This document shows, piece by piece, positions 22,381 through 34,290 of a stretch of DNA of 64,000 bases. Below the pieces are notes generated by a model. The model saw only the letters and a list, made by a program, of their open reading frames with translations, was not told where the DNA came from and did no database searches. Position numbers and translations under genes: made by a program. The stretch spans positions 38,858,425-38,922,424 of the forward strand of contig NC_090020.1 in the NCBI RefSeq assembly GCF_036417845.1. The letters are read 5' to 3'. How positions within the stretch are numbered: the first letter of the stretch is position 1; each line of letters begins with the position of its first letter. This DNA comes from Apteryx mantelli. Its lineage: Eukaryota > Chordata > Aves > Apterygiformes > Apterygidae.

Positions 22381-22567
22381 GCGGGTCAATGAGCGGCGCG
22401 CGGCGGCGGCGCGCGGCAACCTCCCGCCCGGCCGCCCGGCCCCGCGGCGGCGGCGGCGGCGGCGCTGCCCCGCGGCGGGGCGGGGCGGAGTGGGGAGGGC
22501 GCGGCGCTGTGCGGCGGCCCAGGGTGAGTGCGGTGGCCGCGAGGGGGGAGCGCCGTTTGGGGCCGAA

Positions 22568-22580
22568 TATATAGGGCGGG
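22568..22580 (+). promoter_or_regulatory. TATA-like box with adjacent GC box
   Basis: TATATA at 22568-22573 is followed directly by GGGCGGG. It is the only AT-rich interruption in the core of the island. If used on the + strand, initiation would fall near 22598, and the first exon could end at the donor with GT at 22896-22897 (about 300 bases). A start upstream using the donor at 22524 is the alternative. Confidence 0.35.
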
Positions 22581-22895
22581 GGTGGGGGGAACCGGGCCGG
22601 ACCGGAGCGGGGGCATCCCGCGGTGTTTCCGTGCCCGTCGCACGGTGCGCACGATGCCCCACACTTACTTTCTGCGGGCGGGGCAAGTTGCGCCCTCTTG
22701 CCGCTGCGTCGCTCCGCACGGCTGCGATCCCGCGCAGAGCCCGGCCCCGGCGCGCCCGCAGCTCTCCCGCCGCTGCCCCGGGGCGCCGCGCCGCGCCGCA
22801 CGGCTCCGAGGGCGGCGGGAGGGCGGGTGCGCAGGCAGCGCCCGGCCCTGCGGTGCGCGGCGCGCCTGCCCCGCCGGCCGCCGCGCACGGCCCCG

Positions 22896-22901
22896 GTGAG
22901 C
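22896..22901 (+). other. Candidate 5' splice site of the first exon
   Basis: CCCCG|GTGAGCG on the + strand near the 3' edge of the CpG island. It is a strong donor in the right place to end a non-coding first exon starting near the TATA-like box. A second strong donor lies at 22524-22529. Confidence 0.4.
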
Positions 22902-25900
22902 GCGGGCCGGCTTAATGCAAGGCGGGCGGTGGTGGACTCGCCGCTGTCTTCACGCGGCTTCACGGGAACGGAGCTCTTTGAGTGTAAGCCAGCCGGAATA
23001 GGTGATGAAGTGGTATGTTCGCTTCGTTGCGGCTTCTGGTTGTAGCTTTTTGCTTATTTATTTTTGTTTGGTTTGTGTTTTGGAAGGGCGCTTGAGAGTC
23101 CGGATAAATGAAATAGGTATAATTAGACGCAGACAAAAATGGCTAGCTCTGGGAAGTACTTTATCTATACTGGGATGAATTATTACTTCTTTTTTTTTGG
23201 TTGTTCATATTTCTGAAGTGTAATTTTAACTCTATGATCAGAAAAAATTGCAGTAGCAATAGTAAAATGTGTGGATTAATTAAAGTGACTGTTCTAGCTA
23301 AAGATTCTTCAGTAGAATTAAACTCTCTAGCTATTAGAATTAAGGTTTCTTCAGGATTTGTTTAAAAAAAGGAAAAAACACAATTCTTCAGAGGTCATAG
23401 CAAACCCTGACCATCTGAGATTCAGCCTTGGCACTTCATATCCTTTTTCTTTTCTATTTTTTTCTCTTTTTAATAGCTGGGGATTGCATGGCTCTTTGCA
23501 GATATAAGGAATTATGAAACTGCTCAATAATAATGTCCACATATGTCAGAAGAGTTTAACTTTCAATGTCAACAAGTTTCTAAACTTAATTTTAACCCTG
23601 TGTCTCACTCATCTTTAGACATAGGTCTGATAATACTGTGTATGCAGGAGGTATGCAGAGTAATCTGGCAAACTCTGGCTGCACATTCTAGCTGTTTCAA
23701 AGTTATGAAACCAGTGAACACAAGGGATACTCATCTATCAGAAGTGACTTTTTTGACAGGGATATGTACAGCCCATCTGATGCCCACTGAAATAACCAGA
23801 AAACTCTCACTCATGACTCACATCTGTGGGCTTCAGATCAGGCTGTTGGTGCCTGGTATTGGAAACTGTCCGATGTTGATCCGGCACAGAGTACTCCCAT
23901 AGACAAACCTTGTGCAATCCCTACGGATTTAAAGGGAAGGATGAGGTGTGGAGCAGACAACAACTAGTGAGATTATGGCTCGATTTCTCTAAATATATTC
24001 GACAATTAGAAATAGTCTGAGATAGGCTTTTTTTTTTTAGGGTTTTAAGTGTTGTTGACCTTTAATTAATTGGTAATGACTTAGTCTGTAGCTGTCTATT
24101 AGGTTGATGAAGCAACCAACTTGTTTTTCTGGGTTAATGGCTATTGTGAGAGTACCCTGGGTGTACAATGCCTGTTTGGAAACTTTCAGATGATGGACTG
24201 GTTGAATGCAGTAGGTACAGGCTTACTCGGGTAATAACCTCATTTTGGAACATAGGGATTAGTTGGTTGCCAGATTTCTAAGCCTAGAAGGAGCGTTTTT
24301 CTATCATCTGTTTTATCTCTTGCTTAATATAGGCAGTAGAATTTCACAAGTAAATTCTGTACTGAGCCCATAACTTCTGTGTGGCCTTCACTTGTTGTTA
24401 AAGGCAGGCTCCATCCAGAGCAGGAGTTCAAGCGTGTCTAAAACTGCCTCACGGCTCAAAGGTTTGAGCCCTAAATGAGTGGGTAATATCTACTGCTTCA
24501 AATATCTGTAATTAGGATGAGAGTTATTTTGGTCTATCAAAATATAATTTTGTACATAATGCTTATTAAAATGCATCAGCATAATTATACTTCTTGTGGC
24601 CTACATACTGGCAGAGCCTCCTTCTCCTCTCAGCATGAGGATGAAACACTATTGAATGAAGAGGTAGACATGGCTCCTCAAAGTGACTTAAGACTTTGCT
24701 TGGAGAAGGGTCTTTCTCCTCTCTGATCAGTGGTGCAGATGCATACCCTGCTTGACAGCCATTGTGCTTCCTGTGAGATGGAGCTTCTCAGAGGGTTGCC
24801 ACTATTTTTCCCTCTTGGATGGACCTTGCCTTAGAATACGCTTCAAAGTTACCAGGCTGATGTAACACAGTGTCTCTGAGCAGCTAATTAAGACTGGGAG
24901 CATGTCGAAATGGCATAGGGCAGTGAGTGCTCTGATGCCCAAGAGAGCTCCTTTGGTGTTAGCACAGGTAACTAAAGCAGGTATGATAGCACATCCTGCT
25001 TTTTAGCTGCAGATTTCCTTCTAAAATTCCTCCCTCCACCACTAGTTAGGTGCAGATACCAACATTCAGGACCCTGTCCAGGATGAGTCAGTCTGTCTGC
25101 AGTGAGACAGCTGGAGCGTAGGGAGGGATGTTACTTATTTTGCATCCTTCTTTGACACTGCTAGAGTTGGATTAGCTCTAAATGTTTCATATGCAGCTGC
25201 AGACCAATATTAAAGAGGTAACAGTGACTGTACAACAAGGACCTCTAGCAGAGTCATGAGGGCCAAATATTACAGAGTAGTGTTACAGTGCTGGGAGGGG
25301 GGTAACACTGCCTATACAAGAGACAAAAGGAGTAAACATGGAAAATAAGGGGGAGTCTGGGAGAAAGTTTTCAAGCTTGCTCAACCACTCTTCCCCGTGG
25401 CTGAGGGCCGGTGTGGTGTGTGAAGGAATTAGGACCTAGTGGAAAGGAAAAAGCCAGTGCTGCTTGCCTGATCCGCTGGCTGCAGCGCTAGGTAGAGACA
25501 GGCAACCTCAGGTACTGGCTGTGCTTTTGCCATGGTGATACTGATTTTCACACTGACTAATTTATCTTCTGTACTACTCTGCCTAGACTGCTTCTGGTGC
25601 CCAAACTGACTCATTCAACTCAGTCCTAATGTGTACGTTACACTATGCTGCGAAGCGGAGCTGCATTGAAGAACATTATAAGGAAAAATGGGAGGGAAAG
25701 AGAAAACAGTGAAGACAGTGGGGAAGAGAGGAAATCTGGCATGTTGCTACTGAAACGTGGCTTATCTAAAAGGAAAATCAGTGTATGCTCTGCTCCCTCT
25801 CTGCCAACACATTTCAGAATTTCTTCCTTCTCTGCAGTAGATGTAGTAATCCAGCTCTTTCAAAAAATATGCATAGCATTAGAAACTACATCTACAATTG

Positions 25901-27814
25901 AAAACACGTCTGGCAGTTGTATAGCTGTTCTTTGCAATTAGTTTTTCCCTAGGTCCCTTGATACAAACCTTAGAGGCTTTTTTGCCAACCTTTTGAATGG
26001 ATTCATCCTCAGACTGGCATTGATCGAATGATGTATTACCCCGAAGATGACTCCAGCTAACCAGAACAAGCCCAGAAGAGCCATTGTGGGCATCCTTCAT
26101 TTAAAACAGAACATAGATTATGGAGTGAGGAAAAGAAAGTGAGAGTGTTACAGCAGTACACACAACAGATTTCCAGTGCTGAGGGGGTGTCTTCCTTTCC
26201 TGCTGAAAGTTGTCAGGAAGAAATACTGCTGCTGCTTAGAGCCACAGTATTAGAGGGAGGAAAAATATTAATGAGACTGTGCAGGAAGGCTTGTCACAAA
26301 ATCGAAGTACTGAAAATCACCAAGGTGATAATACAAAGTAGAACACTTATCAAGGAATTCTAGCTATACCCATATGTCATCCTTGCTATGGCAGTCCACC
26401 GTGTGCTGTAGTTATTCCTCATTTTCTTTATAATGATGCCCCCTCCCACAGTACAGTGTCTCATATCTCCCTTCCTCTTGATTACTGAACCTACTTTCAC
26501 ATATATATAAAATAAGAGGAAGGAAAAGAGTTAGTAACTCTCACTTCGCTCTCTCTTAAGCTTCATGCAAAGCTCTCTAGACCACAATTAATTATTAATT
26601 CCAATTATATTTTGTGTCTTGAAGATATTGATGATATTTTCAATTCCAGAATGATGCCTTTCCAATTTCCTTTTTTTTACTGCAGCAACAAAGCCAGCAA
26701 AGCTCTTAAACACAAGCCTATTTTTAAGCCTGCCAGCAGTCCCTTTGACTTAATTCAGCTGAATGGCCTGGGGTGGCTAAGGGCAGTCATTTAGTATAAA
26801 ACGCTGGCTGGCCTGATGGCAGTCTAAGTTGTTGTGGTTTTGTTGGCGTTTTGCAGGGGGAGCAGGGAAGGAGAGAAGGAGGAGTTGTTTAACTCTGTTT
26901 CTTGCTGGAGACTAGCTTGTCTCTGCCATAGCTCTTCTGTGTAAATTCTCCAAGCAGGGACATTTGTCATATTAAAAATTCTGATATCTTGATACTTCTT
27001 TCTGTTCTGAAACCAAAGGCTTTAGTGGAAAGGAAATTCTAAAAATTTCACCTCAGAAATTTCAGAACATTTTGTTTTGACGTTTCTAAAGTGAAATATG
27101 TAGTTTCCAAACTTTGCATTTGAGGTCAGCACTAACTCCTGCGTCCATCTCGGCCCAACATGGTGCTGCCAGCCCTCTCGGGTGTCCCCTCGCAGCAGCG
27201 CTCCTGAGCAGGGCTGCCTCTCCCATGGGGCACTGCCATCCCAAAACTTGGGTACTCACAGATTAAGGGTGCCCAGAAACTAAATGCTGAGATTCAGACT
27301 AAGACTGGAAACAAAATGCTTCGTGAAGATCTTCCCAATACAAGGATCTGGCAAAATGCATGGTGTCCTGTAGGAAAGCTTTATTCTGAAAACCTCCATT
27401 TTTGACAAGAATATCATTCATTCAAAATAGTTTTACCAGACCTTATTCATTCTCACTGAAAAATCTGAAGAACATCATTTTAAGATGAAATCTATAGTAG
27501 TTGCACCCGCACAACACTTAATTATAACAAAACCAGATGTTAAGTTTGTCTCACGTATGGCTGTTTCTGGCCTGGAATAAGTCTATATCCCCACTCTTAC
27601 TGCCTTAGCATCTTTCCACATTTCCCTTTCTTAGCCTTTTCTGTCTTAAGCTCTTGCACTTTCCTGTTTCTCCATATAGCTGCTTTACCTTACACTTTTT
27701 CTTCCCTTGTCAGCCTCCCCCTCCAACATGTAGGTGGTAGTGACAGTCTGTTTGCCTCCATCACTGTTCTGCTTTTGTGTTTTCCTTTTCTCCACTCAAT
27801 GCCTGTCTGACCAC

Positions 27815-27925
27815 TCTAAACAGTTCAGGGCAAGGATTTAAATCATCGTTCTATATTTGTACAATGCCTCATGCAGTAGAGCCCCATGAGTGCACTGCTG
27901 CAGTAATCATGGTTAATGGTGATAT
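27815..27925 (+). repeat. Old SINE/LINE 3'-end-like remnant
   Basis: The phrases GGGCAAGGATT, CTATATTTGTACAATGCCT, AGAGCCCCATGAG and GCTGCAGTAATCATGG occur in the order of an abundant old sauropsid repeat end as I recall it (GGGCAAGGACTG, TGTTTGTACAGCGCCT, ATGGGGCCCTGAT, GCTACCGTAATACAA). Divergence is high. The family was not confirmed by alignment. Confidence 0.45.
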
Positions 27926-28045
27926 ATCTTAGACTATGACAAGGAGATTAATAAAGTGGATAAACTTCCATGTGAAAATTTTCTGTTTCCCCTCATTTGG
28001 TATTGATTGTCAGTGGTCTTCCCTTCTCAGCAGTGTGCTTTCTTT

Positions 28046-28068
28046 AAAAAAAAAAAAAAAAAAAAAAA
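28046..28068. repeat. Poly(A) run, 23 bases
   Basis: Homopolymer of 23 A. No SINE or LINE body was recognised immediately upstream, so it may be a plain microsatellite rather than a retroelement tail. Confidence 0.9.
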
Positions 28069-29564
28069 GCTTTATTACGGAGGGAAAATTGCAAACAGAA
28101 TCATGGCACAGAACTTGTGTTTGGAACTGTTGAATGATATGAACAGCTATTCAATGCCCAAGAAATTTCTACTTGCAAGGTATGAAACAGGAACGGGACA
28201 ATTAGGCTTGGCACCATGAACTGACTGGTGTCTTTTTCTACATCCCAGCAAAGAGGGCTTTTGAGGGTGGGAAATGGACTTTTAGAACAGTTTACATGAG
28301 GAATGTCTTCTTCCAATGATACAGAGAAAGGAATGAGCATACATGGAATATAAGCTGATGGAGAAACTGGTAGAAGATGCTTATACCACAAGAGCAACCT
28401 AGGGCTGTCCTTTAATCTCTTCCCTACAAAACCCTTGTTTTGCTGGGATGGAGCCAGTTTTGAAGCTTTGTGGAATGCTGAGTGTGCCAAGCTCAGCACC
28501 ATGCTCTGCATTTGTCTCCCCTCACCTTGGGGCAAGGGAGTCATCGAGCATCACCCCCTCTTGGGAATCCTTCACACCATCTCTAGAAGGAAACCCTTCT
28601 CCCTTTGGGCCAAGTACTCAGAGAAGTTAAAGCAAACTAGCTCTATCTGAGGCTGGTGACAAGCTTTGCATTCGGTGCCTAGAGGACTCAGAGGGTTGCT
28701 TACAGGAAGCAAGGTGGCCCATTGTAAGTGGGAAGGAAGTTTGTCAAAGGAGCTAATCTGGAGAAATGAAGCCAAGGGTGTTCATCCGTCCTCTCTGAGG
28801 TCAAGTATCTTCCACTTGTAGTTGGACAGTTGATGCTGAAACCTCTTGCTCTAGCATACTAGACAAACATTTCCCAGAGCAAAAATCATTTATCTTTGCC
28901 TCAAGCTTATGCTTCTTCATAGTCACTCTCCAGCAACCAAATGGTTGATTAGTGCTTCTTTGAAATTCAGGTAAGTTGGGGCAGTCAAGAAATAATTATT
29001 GATTGACATCCCATGTACTCTGATTCATGTGGTAAGCATTAAAGAGAGAGGATGTTATGTAGACTAGCCCTAGAAATGTGCAGTTGATAAACGACCCTAC
29101 TCCCATAGTAATTGAGAACTTCAGAAAACTAGCAATATTGGAGATTCAAACCACGAGGGAGAGAAATGTCATTTGTCCCCATGTAATGCATGACAGACAA
29201 AGGCAGAAGGAAACTTAGGATACAGCTCCATGTTGGTTTAGATCAGCCTCACCAGTGATGCTATGGTCCTGCCACTTCTGGCCATGTGCACCTGCCTTTT
29301 CCTTTGGGCCAGCTCAGGTGCTCAGCTGCCCCTGTGGTGAGCTGGCTCAGGGAAGCCCACCAGCAGAAAACCACCAGTTTTCTAATTTTCTAACAGGATT
29401 AGTCTGTAGTTTAGCACCAGAATTGGGTCATTGTAAGTGCCAATGAAAGGGGGAGAACAAGAATCACTAGCAGGATTAAAGGGGAAATGGGAGGGCAAGT
29501 AGTTGTAACACTGTCTTAAGGTGGCTTAAATTGTGAAACTACAGCCTGCATGATTTGCTGAGTT

Positions 29565-29640
29565 TCACTTAGGAAATCTCTATCTCCTGGGAGCTTAGTG
29601 CTCTAATCGCTAGCTACACTGTCCTATTCTTACTTTTTCC
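29565..29640 (-). repeat. CORE-SINE/MIR-like 5' (tRNA-derived) part, antisense
   Basis: CTCCTGGGAGCTTAGTGCTC followed by TAATCGCTAGCTACACTGTCC resembles the reverse complement of the tRNA-like head of MIR/CORE-SINE elements (CTCCTGAGTCCCAGTCCAGTGCTCTAACCACTAGACCACACTG in reverse orientation, split here as recalled phrases). It is a partial, old copy. Confidence 0.5.
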
Positions 29641-32600
29641 TCTTAGTAGTGATGCTATTTAAAATTAAGTTGGAGCATGCTGACAAATGAAAAGGCAGTT
29701 CTCAAATTTATACTGCTCAGTGCAAAGTAGCGGCTAATAGTGTCATCCATAAGGTAGTCATGGATAAGGCAATGAGAAACTGGCTAGTGGAACTTAATGA
29801 ACCTTGCCATTTTTTTTAGCCACAGAAAGAAAGACTGTGGCAACAGCCTGGTAGCTCAGATGTACAAGTAACTCAGCTCTGCGAATGGCGGCTCTTTAAC
29901 GGAGCTGAGCAAGCTCAGGTCCTGGGTGGGGGTTAGGCTGGGAGCAACTGTGGCGTGCTTGAGCTTCTGAATTACTCTTCCAGCCAGTTAGGTTTTGGCC
30001 AAACAGAAGTGGAAAAAGCCTTTATTTGCTGGTGAAAACCACAGCTTGCTTAAGGAGTGTTGCCAGTACAGCTGGCGTGTAGGACCTGTGGGCATGGGTA
30101 CGTCCTGGGTACGGACAGGCATCTGCTCACTCTCCTGGTGCTTGGAGCCGGCACTACTTCAGAAGCTGTACAGCCATATTAGCTTGCAACCCTGCCTAGA
30201 CTAATGAGTCCTGTCCCTTAGGGTATGCTTAAGGAGTTTTTTGCAGGTAGGGGCAAAATTGCTCTGCCTTTACTCCAGGCTGAAGTAGAGCTATTAGCTC
30301 ATATTCTCCCACGTGCCAAAAGCCAGTCATACAGTTGCTTGGCTGGGAGCATAGGAGGAGCAAGGTTCCTCTTTGCCTGCAAAAGCTTGTGTAAACATAC
30401 CCTCCTTTGGAGCCATCACTGCTGGCGGCATCCCATGCTGACCCTGCACTGGAGCTTTTCCAGGCTCCTGCAGCTTGAAGCACCACCAGCAAGTCTGCGT
30501 CTGCCTGTGAAACTAGCCTGCCGCTGCAAGCTGTAATGCATTCACCCTTTGGGGAGCGTGAAACCCTGCTAATCTCTTGTCATCTTTGGCTGGACTAATG
30601 AAACATAAGGTAAAGGGAGAGGGCAAAAGGCAGCCCCGATCACACGCAGGAGAAGTGACCATTTTACCTGTAACCAAGATGTACTCTTCATATCCCAAAT
30701 CCATGAAACAAGACTCATGGCATGCCATGCGGTGCATGTATAGGGACACAACACTGAAATATGTAGAGAGCGCTCTACAGTTGTCATGGCAGCCATCAAA
30801 TTATTTGGAGAGGGATCCCCTGCATGGACACAGAAGTCACTGTCAGTACGTCTCAGCACCTGTGGTAGCAAGACTGGACAAAACCATAACCTGGACTCAA
30901 GCATTTTCCTGGGCCCTGCCCCAATGCAAATAAGGTTTTTTGTTGCTGCTGTATTTTCCTCTGGTTGTTTCACTGTGGTATTGTTGGTTTGCTGCTGCCA
31001 GACAGATTCTTGCAAGCTGAATTTTAAAAACAGGCCACAACTATGTAACTGTTATTTGATATGTGTGTTGTAACAAATTCTCATCTAACAACAATGCATT
31101 TGTTATATTTCATTCCTGATAAGTGCTGATTACTAACATGCTTCTTTCCCAAACAATCAGCTTTCTTTTCTAGTTGTCACTCAGTCTGATTTCCTTATAC
31201 TGCAAATCAGCATTAACAATATCAGACTCATTCCTGCTGGTGAAATACAGTGCTTGACACTACGTCGTGACATCTCAGAGTACACAGGCAGGACGTCTGA
31301 CAGACAAATAAGCAGGGGGCAATTTAAAAAATACATCACGGCCAAAGTTTTGTAATCAGTATGGACTGACAAAGAAAACAAGGCATACTTGAAAGAAGTG
31401 GTGGCAAAAGCGTCTACAGTATATCAGTCCTTGAATTCATTATTTTCATTAATAGAGGTTATGAACAAATCCGTTCTTGATAACTGCCATGTGGTAGTAT
31501 GCATGAATACCTGTACATCTTTCGGCTCGTTTGTAATGTTCTTCCATTTTTTAGTAAAATCCTAATTAGGCCTGAACATTGAAAGTATTGTCAGCATAAG
31601 AGAACTGTATCAATTTTAAAAATATCTCCATTCATTTTAACAAACTAAAATCATTTTCTGAGAATGCAAATTATTCTTCTGGAAACACTGTTCTAGAAGC
31701 ATGAATTAGATTTTTACCCTTTTATTTCACAATATCTAGCAGACTGAAACCATTTTTTCTGACTGAGAATAGCAAATGCATTTTTCTAGACTTTGACAAG
31801 TGGAGTATTTTCACTTCTCTCCAGATTCCTGAGTGTGTTGCCAAAAATGATTATATATGTCTCTTACCATGTCTGTCAGAGCAGTTTAAGGAACATCCTC
31901 TTCTTCATTAAAGTCACAATTCTGGGAAAGTAGAACCGAGTCCTAAACAAGAGAGGAAGAGTTAAAGCCGATTGTCTCAACACATGTATTTTGTGTTATG
32001 TATGAGAAAATTTCATGCTTATCATGATTTATTTTATTGCCAAATATCACACTGGGGCAATTTAACCAAAGGCTGTCAGAACATGGTTTAATTTCTGTAG
32101 GTTTCCTGGTGAGAATTTACCACCATTAAACATATTATGTAAACAATTTTAAAATGTGGTTTCTTACTGAATGTCATTAGAAAAGGCAGATACTAGAGCA
32201 CCAGTAATAACAAAATGTTTTTGCTAAAGATGACTTCAGCCTCTATATGCATGCCTGCGTGTTCACGTCTGGTGAGATAGCCCTGTAAAGTCTGACAGGA
32301 AAGCATTTTTACTCCACAGGCAGTGTGGGTGGGAAACAGCATGAGCTTATAGAAAATGTATAGCAGAAGCAGTTGCAATTAGAAAGAAACCATAATGGTT
32401 ACACACACATAGCTGAAATACTTCTGAAGTAATATGAGTGAGTCTTCTCCAGAGCTGGGCATGTGTGAATGCCATGTGTGAATACTGTGCTTTGAAAGCT
32501 CTTTTATGATTCACAAAAGCAGCTGCTTTAGAGCTGAAGTGGCCATAGAGTTTTTGAAATACATTTAAATAGGTATATTGCAAGCTGCTCCCATCTGTTT

Positions 32601-34005
32601 TGAAGATTTGAGAGAGCTGAGTTTTGGGAATGCATTTGTTCAGTGGTAGCGATGACAAGGGAAGTACAGCGCCGTTAGTCGTTCAGAGTGAAGTAGTCCT
32701 TTCTCAACTCACTTAAGGTCTGCAGATCACAGCCAGAAAAGAAAATCAAATTTTGAGTAGGCTTTGCTAGATAAGTAATCAATCTAATTTCTGCAAAGTG
32801 TTCAGAAAGGTAATTTACAATTAACTGGGTATTTAAAAAACAGAGAGGGAGAGTTCTAAACTAGTTTTTCAGATATTTCTGATAAAAGTTATTAGCACTT
32901 AATGCAGTCTTTTAATTTCAGTGATTAATTAAAATTAGTTTTTAATCCCTTCATTTTGTTTTCCAAGATTGTAACAATTCCTTTTCTTTATACTTCTGTC
33001 CCTTTGGATTACATTTATGCTGTCTGTACTTCCAGTGGCTGTATGAGAAGGTTTGCTTTTGTGCAGCCATGGCTAATGTAAACCCACGTGACAATTTTAG
33101 GACAGTTTTGAACATTGTGCCCATAATACTTTTTATCTAAAACACATGAAAATTTAAATTCTGCTATCTCCATAAGGATGATACTAGCAGAGTTCTCATC
33201 CTCTTTACACTGTGCTTACTTGGGTTTTAGCTTTGTGTTAAGAGCTCTTATGGAAGTATCCTATAAAACCAAACAGAGATGAAAACTAATTGGTTTCTAT
33301 ATAAATTGCTGTAAAAATCTGAATAACAAGTTGAGGAAATCATCTTTTCTGTGATTTTTTTATCCTGCTGTTTAAAAACTTTGTCACAGAAGAGCTTTTT
33401 CTTACATTCTGTAGGACTTTTCATGAGGGGAAAGATCATGCGGTATGCATTTAGAAAAAAAAACTCTGAAAAACGATGGGAAGAAGAAGTGATGCAGTTA
33501 TTGAGAGTCATTTGTATCTTCAGAGTTTCAGTAATACAAAAGCAAAGTACAAGAGCGCTTCAGGTGTCTTAGCTGAAGATTTTGCTGACATTGTCATAGT
33601 GGGTTTCTGGCCAAGAAGTAAACAGATGTAAAATGCAGTTTTCAAATTTCAGATCTGAGCTTTAAGCTTTGAAAATCCCATATTAAATTGAACAAGGAGG
33701 TTACTCAGTGGTGTAACATGATACAGGAAATGTCTCAGTTAAGCTTAGAAGCCAAACCGATGTATCTTGCCACTCTATGCTATTGTCCATTGTGCATATC
33801 TGAAAGACTGCATGGGCTGAATTTCTCAGTTTAACAGCTTTAGGAAAAACTTCTGTTTGCCATTCCCAGTTGTCTCCAGACAACTCAGTTCCTCAGTGAG
33901 AAAAGGTAAGAGTGGTCTAGGCTTGTCCACTGCTGACAAACTCTCTACAGCAGTATCTTCATTGAGTAAATGTATTAAGCCTTGATATGAAAACAAAAAC
34001 TGTCA

Positions 34006-34019
34006 GTGTGTGCGTGTGT

Positions 34020-34050
<31 letters not shown>

Positions 34051-34053
34051 CAC
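34006..34053. repeat. (GT)n/(AC)n compound microsatellite forming an inverted repeat
   Basis: A GT tract at 34006-34019 with one GC interruption runs straight into an AC tract at 34020-34053 that also has one GC interruption. The left arm 34006-34019 pairs perfectly with 34038-34051, including the interruption, over 14 bp with an 18-base loop. Confidence 0.9.
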
Positions 34054-34089
34054 TACTGAAAAATATTCTATGAATGAAGGAAGGGCAAT

Positions 34090-34290
34090 CCTCAGACAAA
34101 GCGGAGGACTTAACTCAAAATTCAAGTCTCTGCTGAGGTTTTGTGCAAGTCTCCTCATCTCTGCCTCTGTTTACCTGTGAAATAGCTGAGCCTTGTTATT
34201 CCTACCTGAAAATACATTTAGGAAGGATTACTTAATGCATGCAAGTCAAGACACTATTGAAATGTGCAGCATTATTATCTGAAATAATTC
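34090..34290 (+). repeat. MIR/CORE-SINE-like remnant, sense
   Basis: GTGCAAGTCTCCTCATCTCT, GCCTCTGTTTACCTGTGAAA, TTATTCCTACCTG, GAAGGATTACTTAATGCATG and GCATTATTATCTG follow the order of the MIR-type body and tail (GGGCAAGTCACTT, CCTCAGTTTCCTCATCTGTAAAATG, ATAATACCTACCT, GAGGATTAAATGA, TATTATTATT). It is a strongly diverged, ancient copy. Confidence 0.55.

Larger units (their letters stand above)
22046..22965 (+). promoter_or_regulatory. MARCHF3: CpG island, probable MARCHF3 promoter and non-coding first exon
   Basis: About 0.9 kb of extremely GC- and CpG-rich DNA in AT-rich surroundings. It contains GC boxes (for example GGGGCGGGGCGG near 22476), a TATA-like TATATA at 22568-22573 followed by GGGCGGG, and two strong + strand donors: CCCAGG|GTGAGTG (GT at 22524-22525) and CCCCG|GTGAGCG (GT at 22896-22897). 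In the mammalian order I recall, MARCHF3, a membrane RING-CH ubiquitin ligase of endosomes, lies a short distance beyond the 3' end of C5orf63 and in the same orientation, which fits this position. No coding exon of it is visible in the window, so the name is an inference. MEGF10 is a weaker alternative because it lies on the far side of C5orf63 and much farther away in mammals. Confidence 0.55.
22966..34005 (+). other. Presumed MARCHF3 intron 1, first part
   Basis: No supported exon in 11 kb. It holds a 23-base A run at 28046-28068, old repeat remnants at 27815-27925 and 29570-29640, and a GC-richer patch at about 29880-30560 without island-level CpG. An AT-rich, TAAT-containing stretch lies near 32860-33000. 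Open frames on both strands are short and have no recognised motifs. MARCHF3's RING-CH motif (CxxC...CxC...HxxC...CxxC) is not encoded here. Confidence 0.5.

Noticed and set aside
22088-22963. 291-residue open frame on the - strand of the second CpG island
   Set aside because: Composition is almost wholly Gly, Ala, Arg and Pro from GCC/CGG tracts. GC-rich sequence has few stop codons, and there is no domain or splice support.
28046-28068. Poly(A) run as a retroelement tail
   Set aside because: The preceding bases show no SINE or LINE features that I can recognise. Kept as a simple repeat only.
30569-31015. 148-residue open frame on the - strand
   Set aside because: No motif or family resemblance, and overlapping frames of similar length lie on the + strand. 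Local GC enrichment explains it.
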